Positions 46,336 to 59,145 of a DNA stretch of 64,000 bases are shown in pieces; position 1 is the stretch's first letter; each line of letters starts with the position of its first letter. The DNA lies in contig CM041779.1 in assembly GCA_023374045.1 (NCBI GenBank), forward strand, positions 142,984,294-143,048,293. The letters run 5' to 3'. This DNA comes from Limonium bicolor. Its lineage: Eukaryota; Streptophyta; Magnoliopsida; Caryophyllales; Plumbaginaceae. The notes under the pieces are model-generated. The model did not search any database, was not told where the DNA came from, and saw nothing but the letters and a program-made list of their open reading frames with translations. A program made the position numbers and the translations under genes.

Positions 46336-49300
46336 TGAAATACCCCAAACCTTAATGTGTTAATTAATTATGTAATTATAATTTTCTAAGGCTAATTAAG
46401 TCCTTAAGATTATTGGTGAAGAAATAAAAACCAAAAAGAAAAAGAAAATGCGTAAAAGTCACAAAACGTGAAAACACGTATTTAATTGTTTTAGGAGGTA
46501 TAAAACTCTCACTGGGGTTATAAATATATTTTTATACCTTAATCACACATTAATAACATGTGGGAAAAAATTCCGGAAGAAAACGGATTCAAACAATGCG
46601 TTAAAACACTAACGGAGTCTTAAAGCGCGTTTTTCGAGAAAAGCCCGAAAACGTGACTTTAAACAGTTAAACGACCCCGTAAAAATAATAGTTGATTATG
46701 TAACAATAATTAAACATTAATGGGAGATTAGTAACCATTAAAATTAAAGGAATGAGAAAGTTCCGGAAAACGGTCCCGGTTAGTGAACAGTACTAAACCG
46801 GGCGAATAAACGAGCGTTTTCTGTTAAAGGACGAAAAACGCTCCAGCATGTATACGTTAGTGGGCCGGTTTTAATTATGTAAACAGCTCACTCACACATG
46901 ACTAGTTAACTAGTTAATTAAGTCAAGAGAGAGCCAAAATAACAAAGGGCACAAATGCCCCTCACCCATCTCTCTCCTCCTTTATTTTCTTTTTCCCTCT
47001 CTCTCTTCCTCTCTTTCCTCTCTTTCTCTCCCAGCCGGTCTCCCTCCTCTCTCTCTGCCGATGGAACTTCCCAACCAAGCCAACAATGGCTTCCTCCATT
47101 TCTCTCCATGCCCAAGCTCCATCTGAGCTCCAAATCAAAAACAAATTACATATTCTTCTTCCTCTCATCTTCCTCTATCATCCTCTCTTTTCAAAATTCC
47201 AAAAGGATGAAGTTGACCTCCATGGGTTTTTCCCCATTTGAAGTGAAAATGGCACCAATGAGAAGCTTGTAGTCTCCTCTTCCTTTCAAGGTAAAAATTC
47301 CCAAGAAAAACTCATTCTTCCTTCATCTCTTGGTGTAATCAATTTTTCACCATTTTTGATATCTTGCTTTTCTTCTTGTTCTTGAGCTCCAAATTGACCC
47401 TTCAATGGTGGAGTGATTTCCTTCTTGATTCAAGGGTGAGAATCCCTCTTGAAAACTTCAAAAAGGTAAACCCTAACTTGTGTTCTAGCCCTTTTAATGA
47501 ATTGAGATATTCCAAGGGTTTAGATGATTAATTAAGTATGTTTTTGTGTTCTTGGATGTTGGGATGGAGTTTGGAAACTCCATGCCCTCTTGACCGATTT
47601 TGAGGAGATGAGGAGCAAGAGGTGAATTGAGGGAACTTGTGAAAGTAAGGTAAGAAAAACTACCTTAAACCTTGTTGTAATTGTTTAAGTTGTTTGGGAT
47701 GGGTAAACAAATAAATGAACCCAATTGTATGGATTGAAAACTATGTTGTAATGTGTTTAGTTGATGTTAGAAGAGATTTGTGAATTGATGTTGAGTTGAG
47801 GGCCTTAAGAGCCAAATGTTTTGAGTTTGAGATTTACATTGTGGTTGTGGAGAGTTATGGTGAGTATGTTGTTGATGATGGAATTTGAGGAATTGTAATG
47901 TGCTGTTAGGACCCTTGAAAGGGTGTGGCTAGATTAGGAATGAAGAGGTTGTGTTTTGATGATAATTGATGAGGATGAATATGTAAAGATTATGGGGAAG
48001 TTATGTCAAAATTTCATTGGGAAATGGGTGTTTGATGATGATTTTATGTATGAGAGGACTAAGGTGTTTAATTGGGTTGTTTAGTGTTGAAATGAGTGAA
48101 GTTTTGGTTTTGTAATGGTGGATAAATAATGGAGTTAGGAGAGTGCAAGAATGATAGCAAAATGGTGCTAGATGACTTGGGATTTTAATGAGTGAGTATG
48201 GATTTTTGGGAGTGTAAACATAGATAGAAATTGCCTCTGTTTACTGAAATTCTGGGCACGTCCGAACTTCCGTCCGGACTTGGAAGTTCGGACATGCCCC
48301 GTCGCGTTAAAATTTTTTTTCGGAGTTGGGTGATGTCCGGACTTCTGTCCGACCTTCGAAGTTCGGACGCGTCTAAAAATTTTCCCAGAATGGAGTCTCG
48401 ACTTGTGTCCGACCTTAGATGTCCGGACACAAGTTCGGACGCGTGTATAAATTTTTCCAGATTTTTGTTCGACTTGTGTCCGACCTTAGATGTCCGGACA
48501 CAAGTTCGGACATGTTGAAAATTTTTCAGATTTCTGTTTCGACTTGTGTCCGACCTTAGATGTCCGGACACAAGTTCGGACGCCTTGAAAATTTTCCCAG
48601 AATTTGTTTCGACTTTTGTCCGACCTTGGATGTCCGGACACAAGTTCGGACACAGGGTAATGTTGACCAAAAATTTTGTTTAAGGGTAGGAAATGATATT
48701 AAATGATGGGGATTAATGTGCGATGATGTTATAAGGTTGTTAAGGATAAATTAAGTGAGTTATAAAGGTAATTGAGTGGTGAAAAGTTGTAATAAAAATG
48801 TAAAGTTATAAACTACCGAACGGGGTTAATCATGGGCGCATTAGACGTTAAATAATTATATTATACCCCGATGTTGATAAAGATAGTAATAATGTTATCA
48901 GTTATTCAAAGAGATTCAAGGAACATGTGATGGCACACTAGAGTGCACCTCCGGTGACAGGTATGGTTTTCTTGCAACCTGTGTCCTACCGGATTACACC
49001 GGCTTGTATGCCAATGTGTTTTTCTGTGTGTTTGCCACCTTGCAAGATAAAGCATGAAATGAGTTTACAGTAATTCATTATTGTGGCGTAATTAATTCCG
49101 ATACCGCTTAACCTTAGTTATGTGTTGAATAATAGTTAACCGACCTTAGGTTCACATAAGAGATCGGTATTCGGAATAAACGTCCCAACCCATGGGAACG
49201 TTCTAACTACGGCTATCCGTGCGTTATTGTATGTTGTGACTATGCGTGATGTATGTGACTTGTTTAATATGTTGTTGATGTTGGATACTGTTATCCGTGT

Positions 49301-50461
49301 TGTTGAAATGGGATATGATTTCCCTTATGTGTCTAACCGAGTTAGTAACACTATGTGACGTATGTATGTGATAAGTTCCATAAGGGAACCTCTAACTAAT
49401 AAGTATATGTTATGTATGGAGAGGAATCCGGGTGTCCCGGTCGCGCGTATTGTTTGGGAGTTAATATATATATGTGAATTAACTCCCATCCTGTTATGTT
49501 AGGGTTGTTTTCCTTCATTGGATTTCGACCTCCCACTAGCTTAGCCAAAGCTTACCTACCCGACCTCCACATCGGGCTAGGAGGGAAATTATGTACAATG
49601 TTGGTAGGGTGTTGAAGCCTAAGTTCGCTTTGACTCCCTCTTTGTTATGTTACAGTTGTTCTTCCTCCTTGAATTACAACCACCCACAAGCTTAACCAAG
49701 GCTTACCTACCTCATCACTATTGGAGCTAGGGGGAAATTGTGTATGTGTGTACGGTCCTATATGAGGCCGCCACTCAAGTAAAGAAAATGTATGTATGTT
49801 GTGCTCGGGCTTATATCACCCGTCACTCCCAAGTGAAGTTTTATGTACTCTAAGAAGAGTGAAATTAAGTTGTGTATGTTATAAGGTGAGATGTGTTGTT
49901 ATGTTGAGTGTGTTAACCCTGTGTTTGTATCCTGTTAATGGATGTTTGCTTATAAGCATGATATGTGTAAGTTTGTGCATGTATGAAATAAAATCAACCG
50001 CATGCTAAGACGACAACTAGTTGTGCGTGGCCCGGTAGCATGCGGGCTGCGGGATTACCATACCAGCAAAGGTGCTGACCCCTTTGGGGGCTCCCATACT
50101 TTTCAGGTACAAGAACTGGAAGCCGTTCGAGAGTAGGACGGGGTAGTGTGTTGTATGTGGTAGTCATGAGAATTGTGGATGTATTATAGGTGTAGTAAGA
50201 CGGAAAATGTATCGGCGTTAGTTGATAATTACTCGCTACAGTTGTAAAGTAAGTGTATAATGAATGTTGGACATGGAACGGGATTAATGTGTAGTTGCTC
50301 GGGAGTTTAGTCCATCAGACCGGTACAATGTATGTATGTTAGCCTTGTTAGCCACGTGGGTGGCTAACGGCGTGTAACACCAAAGAGTTAAGTTATGTTG
50401 TGAGTTGTGATTTCCGCTGCAACGTGTTGTTAAGTGTGTTGTTAGTAGTTGGGGTGTTACA
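46336..50461 (+). mobile_element. Family A solo LTR (4126 bp) inside the C 5' LTR
   Basis: Begins TGAAATACCCC and ends GGGGTGTTACA, flanked by the perfect 5-bp duplication ATACA (46,331-46,335 and 50,462-50,466). Sequence up- and downstream rejoins exactly to the uninterrupted C LTR at 35,577. It is a reverse-orientation copy of the A LTR type at 26,576-30,991 (compare 48,960-49,030 with the complement of 28,045-28,145). There is no internal region, primer-binding site or polypurine tract, so a full element was reduced to one LTR by recombination. It carries a hairpin minisatellite at 48,259-48,655. Confidence 0.85.
48259..48655. repeat. Palindromic minisatellite of about 62-bp units in the solo LTR
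   Basis: Six units. Most read CTTGTGTCCG, a short centre ACCTTAGATGTC, and CGGACACAAG, then GTTCGGACG plus a spacer 'aaaattttcccaga'. The first two have different arms (GTCCGAACTTCC with GGAAGTTCGGAC), and the arms remain complementary. A minus-strand frame of 161 codons runs through it purely because the unit happens to stay open; its product would be a repeated SGHLRSDTS-like peptide with no known family. Confidence 0.8.
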
Positions 50462-50604
50462 ATACAATTCCGAATACCGAGTGTCTACAACAATATTACC
50501 AAATCATAAACTGGAAATTTCATCCTGGGTGTAGTCACAACCCATACATCAAGCATACTACTACAATGCAAGAATTATGCCCTGATGGACTACCCCCTTG
50601 GTAG

Positions 50605-50785
50605 TAGGGGCGGATCCAAGGGGGGGCCGGGGGGCACGCCCCCCCCCCCCCCCCGAAAGTTTTGAAAATTTGTCAAATGCTCTTATAAAATTTTGAAAAA
50701 GTAAAAAATGACATAATATTTTAAAGAGTGACAGTGTCAAAAAAATTTTTACCCCCCCGAGACAAAGCTTCTAGATCCGCTACTG
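50605..50785. mobile_element. hAT-type MITE (181 bp)
   Basis: Ends TAGGGGCGGATCCA and, from the other side, CAGTAGCGGATCTA: imperfect inverted repeats of the hAT GCGGATC type. Flanks are 8-bp CTTGGTAG and CATGGTAG, a target duplication with one mismatch. The uninterrupted site is seen in the other C LTR at about 35,714-35,722. A run of G and C near the left end may be prone to sequencing error. Confidence 0.8.
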
Positions 50786-53249
50786 CATGGTAGCCATCCC
50801 GCCTACGCTCCGTTGTCGTCCGGTTCAATACCTGTAAAAATTGGGTTGTAAAGACTCAGCAAACTACGCTGAGTATGAACGTGTGTAGCCCGTATGTTGC
50901 CGGGCTACACGACTACTTGGTCGAATATTATTAGGTCAATTTACATGCTATAATTAAGCAGTAAAACAGGGCACAATACATCATAGTTTCATACACACTC
51001 AAAGGTAGCAAGCATTAACAACAGGCAACCAAACATAACATACTGGCGTCATAGCCACATCAAACACGCAATCAAGCACAACAAGCTGCTAGTATCGCAA
51101 TAACAATCATGTACATAATAAAACGTGTGTATAGGTACGTTATACTCCTGATCCTCACTATGGGATCATTCGAGCGTTGTGTGTTTCATTTCCTTTCTCT
51201 TATTCCCATAATGTGTATTTTTCTTTCCCTTTCCTTGCACCAGGTCTGGGGATATAGTTAGATCCCGTGACCATATCATGTAGGTGCCAATCTTTCCTTG
51301 TTTCTTTAAGGATTATTTGTGAATTCTTTTATCACCGCACGTTGGAGGACGTCTCCTCCATAGCAAATTCCTCCATTCTCGGCGTCGTACGTCGAGAAAG
51401 AGGGGTCATCTTTAAACCCCAGGTTATGCTCTCCAATTAGCTGATCCTCCAGTCCCGGCGTCATGTCGAGAAAGAGGGGTCATCTCTAGACCCCAGGTCA
51501 TGCTTCCCAAATTGCCAATCTTCTAGTCCCGGCGTCGTACGTCGAGAGAGAGGGGTCATCTTTAGACCCCAAGATGTGCTCCACTATAGTCAGTCGAAGG
51601 ATCTGATGCAGATACCAACTCCCGATCATCCATACCGCGCGGCCCCAGCTGTTGTCTTCCCGGGTTATTCTCGTGTTTCACCAGTTGGTATTTTACTTTT
51701 CATTATCAATATAATCTCGACACCATAGTGGGTGTCATTAGCGGTCCTCTATAGTTAAAGAGGAGTTTTCCCTTTATGTATTTTCTTTGTTTACATAGTT
51801 CGTTGTGTCTCATCTCAAAGTTCCATAACGAGAAAGGGACTAAACTACTGTGTGCGCGCAAGTAAGATGCAACAATGATATAACAATCATGTAAGCAAGA
51901 TAGGCAAGCAATCCAATTTCATACTTTAATCTTATGGTCAATTTCACACAAGACACACAACAAACAAGCCGTGTAACACGACAACATACGAACCACACAT
52001 GTCCATACCTCATTCAGAAGCAAAAGTTGTCTCTCATACGGTCTCCCGATTGGTGTTCGTTACGGTCCTAGAGTCAATTAAAACAACTTGTCAGTCTATG
52101 GCTGCTTGACCGTGGTGACATTTTCCTAGTTTATCCCGTTTTATCGGGTGTTATTCCTTAGGTAAAAGTTTGGGTGTTCAACTTATACCAGTTCCTTAGA
52201 AACTTCCCAAGTAACAACTTTAGACTTATCAACTCCTCGGACATTTACATTGTCAGTTCATACGTTAACTAAGTTCTTTCCTCTAGCTAATGCCTTAGGG
52301 TATTATGAGCACTATCAAGTAACAAGTTTATCCAAATTGACCATTCTCCCATATTTTCCTCGTAACTACACCGTAACCCCCTTTTTATTTTATACCCAAT
52401 ACTTTAATTATTTAAACCCTTATATTATACTCCTGAGTTAATTTATATTATCACTTAAATTTCCAAAACCTTTCTAGGATTATATGCTAATCCCCTCAAA
52501 TACTTAAATTCCCCATTTATACCTCGAGGTTTTCGATAATTACATATACTCCCATAATAATTTTTTGTTATTATTTTTGACTTAATATTCCTTTAAATAC
52601 TTCGTACAATTATCCTTATCGTTTTATTTTGGTCAACCCTCTTATGTGGTCAAGGTTGACCAACTAAATTATTCTTTGACCAATTTTGGTAGCATTTACG
52701 GAAATACCCCCATAGTTTCCTCGTTTTACAATTTACTCCTTTTATCTTATAAAATTCCTATTTTATACTTATAAAAATCCAAGGACTATTTCTTTCGGTC
52801 ATCGTTACTATTTATTCCTTATATTTCTTTTATCACGCCTTGACCTCATTTTTTATTTGCTTACTATAAGTAAAGTGTACATATATTTATATATACGGTT
52901 TTAAAGTTTGTTTGAGCCATAAAACAAGTTCATCAATATACCTACATTTTCTAAGATGTTCCCATGTAGGCTAGTATGATAGTTTTCCACCCTGAAATTT
53001 ATATATCCTTGTAAATCAATCCATAAATTTATTAACACAAAATAATTATTTTGTCCTGGCCTAAATGTGTGGCCTGAAAACAGCATAATAATTATTTTAA
53101 AACGGCATTTACATATCTCTGACAATGTATCCTAGTCTCGGTTAGTATAAACTTTTCCTCAATTTGTTTTCCTACCATTGTCATAAATATTTTGATTTAG
53201 CTCATTTTATATATTACGATTTGCATCCGTTCTTGTATAACACCAACTT

Positions 53250-53289
<40 letters not shown>

Positions 53290-55786
53290 TTTAACTCAAT
53301 ATCCTTTTGAATATCCCCAGTAATTATTTTGTCATTTTAAACTTATTAAAATCTCTAAAATTATTCCTCTTGGTTACCAATACCTTATACACTCCATATT
53401 TCATTTATTTATATTTTGCCCCATTTGCGATTTATTCATTTATATAAAGTACTCGTACCAGGTTTCAAAATTCATTTGAGCCACTACGTCAGTTTATGAT
53501 TATGCCTATATATTTTCCTAAGGTGTTACTAAGTAGTTAAAATCGCTAGGGATATGGGCTTGCATCAGAAACTTTCATAGCTTTAAAAATCCACTTATAA
53601 ATTATTAAGGGCTATTTAGAGCTCCAAACTAATTATGTTGACAAGGCCTACATTTATGGTCTTAATAATAGCAAAATAATTTTTTCAAAATAGTGTCCAA
53701 ATACCCCTAAAATCCCGCTATGACCACGGTTATGCAGAATTTAGCAAAATATCTTTTAAACCTTTTCCTCCCATATTCTTTGTATAAATCCTCATGTACA
53801 CTTACTTAATCATTATATATATATATATATTTATATCCAGATTCATCGCTCTTACGAAAATCCCAACCCAGGTGATACAAATACGTATATATACATACAT
53901 ATTCGGTAACCGTTATACACCTATAAACACTTATTTCTTTTCAGTTTCCACGCCCCATTTAAACTGGCGAATGTTCAATGATATTATAGAGTAACGGTCA
54001 TTACCTTAGTTAAGCAAGGAGATTTCCCAGCAATAACTACTAGTCCCAACTTCCCTTCTTATTCACGGGTGTATGCATATATATGTATCCATCATTTTTT
54101 TTCAGTTCCAAAACACTACTCAAACTAGTAATCCCTTAAGGCTTTAAAGATGTGTATTAATGTAGTTATCTTGTCTTAATTTACCCAGAGGAACTAGAAG
54201 CATATGCATGCAAGTTTAAGCCCAGTTTTTTTCTTAATCAGCTAGCTTGGAGAGGCTTTTACGCTTGCAACTGAACACTAAAGGAGTAGGTATTACCTTG
54301 GTGTTTTTGGCTGGAGCTCAAGGTATTCTACGGCATGTCTTTAGACCCCTTTCATGGGGTGTTGTTCTGTGTGCTTTCGGCTCGAATAAGAGGGCTTGCT
54401 GATGCGTGGTTAATCAGACTGTTGTATGTCGAGAACAGCGACTCCAACTGAAGGTCTCCATCTGTTTCAAAAAGGAAGGAGTAACTGGAGTGCGTAGCAC
54501 GCATGGAGGAGGAAGAATCTGATGGAGAAAAGAATTCAAACTACTCAGACGAGGCAGGAAGTTGCTTACCGTGTCGGTCATGTTGTTGTTTACGGTTCCA
54601 TGCAAGGAATAAGTGGGTTGGGAAGAAGCATGGGATAGAAAAGAAGGAGACACAGAAGCAAGCAGTTGTTGGAGGGTCGCGTGCTGCGGTTGCTCTGATC
54701 GTTCTCTGTCGAGGGAACAAGGAAAGAGGGCAGTAGCGCAAGAGCTGTACCGTGGGAAAGGCAGGTTCCTGTGTTTTCTGTTGCTGGGTGGCTTAATGTA
54801 GTAGTATATCATCATGTCTTTGTTCCATGATGCGCACCTTGGATGAATCAGCTGCTGAGGATTTCCTGTTAGTCGCCAACCAACAGAAGAGAGCACGTTG
54901 TTACAACTGTTGTTCGCTGCTGTAATCAGAGGAAGAAAAGAGTTTGTGCTGTTGTTGCCCTTGTCTTCTTTTTTTTCTGTTCCTTCATAGTGTGCGTACT
55001 AACAGAAGAAAGAGGAGAGAGTAATCTCCTCTGTTGTTGTTTTATTTTGAAACCGGTAGAATCAATTGGGGTGGAGTTTGCAGTGGGGCGCATGTGAACA
55101 GCTTGGTGTTGTTGCACTTATCTGAGCAAGGAAAGGGAGTGTGGGTGTGCATGTCCAGCGCAAGGCATGGATGATTGTCTACTGCTATATACATGTCGAC
55201 AGTGGAAAACCAGTAAGGATGGTGGGAAATTATGTTTGGTCTGTTTGTTGTTGGAGAAGTTCCAGTAGCTCGTGGGAGTTCGCATGGAGGAGTTTGTGCC
55301 TAATGAAAAGAGGCAAAAGCTGATCGAGAATGGTGCAGAAAAGGAATGCAGAGCTCCTGATGCAGAGTGTTTGGGCCTCGTTGTCTTTTCCAAAGCGTAC
55401 GCGTGAGGAAGAAGGGGATTAGGACATTCTGTTGTGAATTGAAAATATCGGGCACGTGAATATGGGTTGGGTATTAGTACTAGTGCTAGTTTGAAAAGAG
55501 AGAAAAGTTGTTGTGTACTGGGTTTATTTGTGCGGGTGTGGTGTTGTTCGAGACAAACCCGAGACAAGCATCTCTGTTGCAGCTTGAACCCGATGAGAAT
55601 AAGTATGGTGGGGTTGGAACTGGAAGCACATGACCTGGCATGTTGGTATTGCACTGCTCGAAAAGAAACCAAAAGAAAAAAATGTTCCTGTTGGAGTGCG
55701 TCTGATCAGGAAGGAAAACAGGGTGTTGTAATGTATTTTTTTTGTCACTTAGTAGCTTATATGTGTAGAGGTGTAGTTTACTAATG

Positions 55787-55895
55787 AATACGAGCTCTGC
55801 TCAACTGGTTAAGCGTTCAGGGGAGGTATGGGAGGTCTTAGGTTCAAACCTTAGCGGGAGCGTCCTTGCTTCTTTTTCTTCTTTTTTTTATAAGT
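55787..55895 (+). mobile_element. tRNA-derived SINE-like module, copy in the C 5' LTR
   Basis: Counterpart of 40,717-40,830 with a handful of substitutions (box A region GCTCAACTGGTTAAGC, box B region AGGTTCAAACCTTAG). One change on each side of the T-arm (gggttcaaacctc to aggttcaaacctt) keeps the stem paired, which may be chance. Confidence 0.5.
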
Positions 55896-56439
55896 TATAC
55901 ATGCTTATTTATATATATATGAGACCATATAATATACGTCGCGTTATTAATTTTATACGCGACTACCTCATTTTGTTACGTTGTTAGTTATTTATACGTA
56001 CATGTCTATATATATACGCCCCCTTTTATTTTTGTCGCGTTTTAGTTATATGTAACTATGCGACGTTATTATTTATTATATACGACGTTGTAAAATTGTA
56101 ACGTTACGTATATGTATTTTCATAAACATACATATATAAGTACGTGACCGTATTAATATGTAACATTGTCATGTTTCCGGACGTGTATATACCAAATTTA
56201 ATTGTTCGTACATTATTATATGTCCGAATTGTATAACGCGATATTTTCGGATAATCTCCTCGCGTTTATGATTTTATTCATATGAGCTTATATTTGTGTA
56301 TCCCGTACCGATATGTATACGCGGTGTAAGTACCCGTTTGGATCTATATTTTAAATACCATAAGGCTTTATTGTAATTGTTGCACATGATTTAATTTAAA
56401 CTTCACTAATTTAAACTGCTAATTATTCGGGGTATTTCA

Positions 56440-56654
56440 CATCTCTCTGGCATTGTTCATTGAGTTATAAAACAGGGATTGTGGAGGGCGGGAAGGATAT
56501 TGTAGGTTTCCAGTACACACTGGTAATTGCCTAACTAGCGTATCTCTCACGCTATCACTCAACCCTTAACCCAAAGTACTAAAATCCTAACTCGGTACTT
56601 CCTAAGCTCGGTATTTCCAGTCATCAGAGTGATACTTGGCTCCGATACCACTTT
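56440..56654 (-). mobile_element. Leader and primer-binding site of the A element (5' part)
   Basis: Continues the sequence broken at 35,378. The primer-binding site at about 56,638-56,650 reads TGGTATCGGAGCC on the minus strand, one base off the standard, and its partner arm has also changed (ATCAGAGTG). The hairpin seen in the other copies is therefore weakened here. Confidence 0.7.
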
Positions 56655-58136
56655 TGTAACACCCATACTACAACACTACACTTAACAACCATTTGCAACG
56701 GAAAACATAACTCATCATATTACTTAACTCATTGGTGTTACACGCCGTTAACCACCTACGTGGCTAACAAGGCTAATACTTATACATTGTATCGGTCTGA
56801 TGGACCAGATTCCCGAGCAACTACACATTACAATCTCTTTCCATTTCCAACAATCATTATACATTTACATTCCAACTGTACCGAGTATTTACAAACTAAC
56901 GCCGACAACAATTTCGGTCTTACTACACCTACAATTCATAAGTAATTAAATGAACTACCCATGCGCAAACAACTACCTCGTTCTACTCTCGAGCGGTTTC
57001 CAGCTCCTTGTACCTGAAAAGAAAAGAAAGGGTGGCCCCCCAGGGGGCTCAGCACCTTTGCTGGTATGGTAATCGTGCAGCCCGCATGCTACCGGGCCAC
57101 GCACAACTAATTGTTGTCTAAGCATGCGGTTGATTATATTTAAATCATGCATGGAAAACTATAAACACATAACACACATCCAATCAATAGGATCCAAACA
57201 ACTCATCTAACACATCAACACTTGTTAGATCACATTATTGCGTTCTTTAATCCTTGAGGGTTTCTACCATAATGGAGCTAACCCCTTATTAGACGACACT
57301 TACCCATTTAATCGGGTTATACTTAACTCTTCATATTATAACGTGGGGATTGATACCCATGATCAAAATACTCAACATAACAACACATATCACAAATTAA
57401 CGTACATATAACAAAACTCGGGGGGAGTCACGTGAGGGCTCGTACCCCAAGATGAGAGTTAGTTATCTCTTTGGAGCCTAGGGAATCTTTCTATTCCCAT
57501 GTTAAGCTCGCTACACAATAATTTATTGTTCTACTTAGAGAACGTATACTTAAGATGTGTTGGATATAACATAGTTCCGAACACACCGTACACACTAACT
57601 TACTTAGATATTTCGGTCTTAATATAGAACCGTTCACACTATACATATATCTCTCTAGCCCCGAACAATAATCGAGGTAGGTAAGCTTTGGTTAAGCTTA
57701 CCGGTGATTGTAATCCAAGAAGGAAAAACCACCATAACATAACAAGGAGGAAGGTAAAGCAAATATGGATACCCACTCCCAAACAACGCTCGACCGAAAC
57801 GACCGGATTCCTCACCCCCCATTAATATATATATATATATATATAGTTAAGAGTTCCATTAGGGAACCTATCACATCCATACACCATATGGTGTTACAAC
57901 CGGGTTAAACACACAAGGGAGGTAAACATACTTACACGCACAAACAACACACAACTAACTCATGCATAGCCGTGGTTAGAACGTTCCCATGGTTTGGGTC
58001 GTTAAATCCGAATACCGATCTCTTATGTGATCCTAGATTTAGTTAGCTATGGTTTAACACTTCCAAGGTTAAACGGTATTGGAACTAAACACGCCACTTA
58101 AATGAATTACTATAACCTCATTTCATGCTTATTCTT
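56655..58136 (-). mobile_element. 5' LTR of the A element, distal part
   Basis: Matches 26,576-28,061 with few differences, including TATA-type microsatellite length at about 57,824-57,845. It is cut at 58,136 by the D LTR; the LTR should resume beyond the window. An earlier 61-codon open frame recurs in both LTRs only through duplication. Confidence 0.75.
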
Positions 58137-58939
58137 TGTAACACCCCCGAATAAACATCCAACAATACAAACGTCGCGCCTAAACAACATCACGGTTAAC
58201 TACACAGCAGTATAAACTCCATCCGGGTGTCACAGACGCCAACCACCCACGTGGTTGACACATCCATACTACCAACACCAAGTTACGGTCTGAATGACTA
58301 GAAACAGCCCTCAAAACAAAACTCATATACAACTTAAAATACAATTCCCAAATACCGAGTGTCTACAACAATATTACTAAATCATAAACTGAAAATTACA
58401 TCCCGGGTGTAGTAACAACCCATACATCAAACATACTACTACAACTCAAGAATTATGCCCAGATGGACTACCCCCATGGTAGCCATCCCGCCTACGCTCC
58501 GTTATCGTCCGGCTCAATACCTGTAAAAATTGGGTTGTGAAGGACTCAGCAAACTACGCTGAGTATGAATATGTGTAGCCCATATGTTGCCGGGCTACAG
58601 GACTACTTGGTCGAATATTATTAGGTCCAATTACATGCTATAATAAAGCAGTAAAGCACACCACAACACACCATGATATCATACACACTTAAAGGTAGCA
58701 TAGCAATATCAACAAAAGACCAAGCATACCAGGCTGGCAACATAGCAACATCAAACACACAACCAAGCACAACAGGCTGCTAGTATAGCAACAACAATCA
58801 TGTAAATAATAAGACGTGTGCATAGGTATGTTATGCCCATGATCCTCACTATGGGATCATTCGAATGTTGTGTGTTTTCATTTCATTTCTCTTGTTCCCA
58901 AAGTGTGTATTTTCTTCCTCTTTCCTTGCACCGAGTCTG

Positions 58940-59107
58940 GGGATATAATTAGATCCCGTGACCATATCATGTAGGTGCCAATCTTTCCTTGTTTCTTTAA
59001 GGATTATTTGTGAATTCTTTTATGGGATATAATTAGATCCCGTAACCATATTATGTAGGTGCGAATCTTTCCTTGTTTCTTTAAGGATTATTTGTGAATT
59101 CTTTTAT
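58940..59107. repeat. 84-bp tandem duplication in the D LTR
   Basis: The block from 'gggatataattagatcccgt' to 'gaattcttttat' occurs twice in tandem (58,940 and 59,024) with three differences. The C LTRs have it once. Confidence 0.85.
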
Positions 59108-59145
59108 CACCGCACGTTGGAGGACGTCTCCTCCATAGCTAATTC

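Larger units (their letters stand above)
35379..56439 (-). mobile_element. Complete family C LTR retrotransposon with nested insertions (LARD-like)
   Basis: Flanked by a perfect 5-bp target duplication CATCT (35,374-35,378 and 56,440-56,444). Layout on the minus strand: 5' LTR 56,439-46,130, primer-binding site, internal region 46,129-41,374, polypurine tract, 3' LTR 41,373-35,379. The 5' LTR contains a solo LTR (46,336-50,461) and a hAT MITE (50,605-50,785). With these and their target copies removed it is about 5.99 kb, matching the 5995-bp 3' LTR. Without insertions the element is about 16.7 kb. The two LTRs differ by scattered substitutions, roughly one in 50-100 bases in the lines I compared, so the insertion is fairly young. 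No gag-pol is visible, so movement would depend on another element's proteins. Confidence 0.85.
46130..56439 (-). mobile_element. 5' LTR of the C element, interrupted
   Basis: The LTR pieces are 46,130-46,335 and 50,462-56,439. It matches 35,379-41,373 throughout apart from the solo LTR with its target copy, the hAT MITE with its target copy, and small microsatellite differences (for example, a longer TA run at about 53,253-53,285). The sense-strand open frame of 160 codons (54,896-54,414) and one of 184 codons (55,672-55,118, shortened to 136 in the other LTR) have no recognisable domain. Confidence 0.8.

Noticed and set aside
46918..47272. Overlapping frames rich in Ser/Phe and Arg/Glu
   Set aside because: Come from a CT-rich low-complexity tract in the solo LTR; the two strands simply mirror each other.
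48259..48655. CRISPR-like array of palindromic repeats
   Set aside because: The units are whole tandem copies without unique spacers, inside a plant LTR.
48185..48670. 161-codon minus-strand open frame with repeated SGHLRSDTS-like peptide
   Set aside because: The frame is generated by the palindromic minisatellite, and an overlapping plus-strand frame is open for the same reason.
53253..53285. Long TA run as a regulatory TATA cluster
   Set aside because: It is a microsatellite that differs in length from the other LTR copy (near 38,201), consistent with slippage.
55118..55672. 184-codon minus-strand open frame in the C 5' LTR
   Set aside because: The other LTR copy is cut to 136 codons by a stop. 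No domain, and composition follows the GC-richer LTR block.
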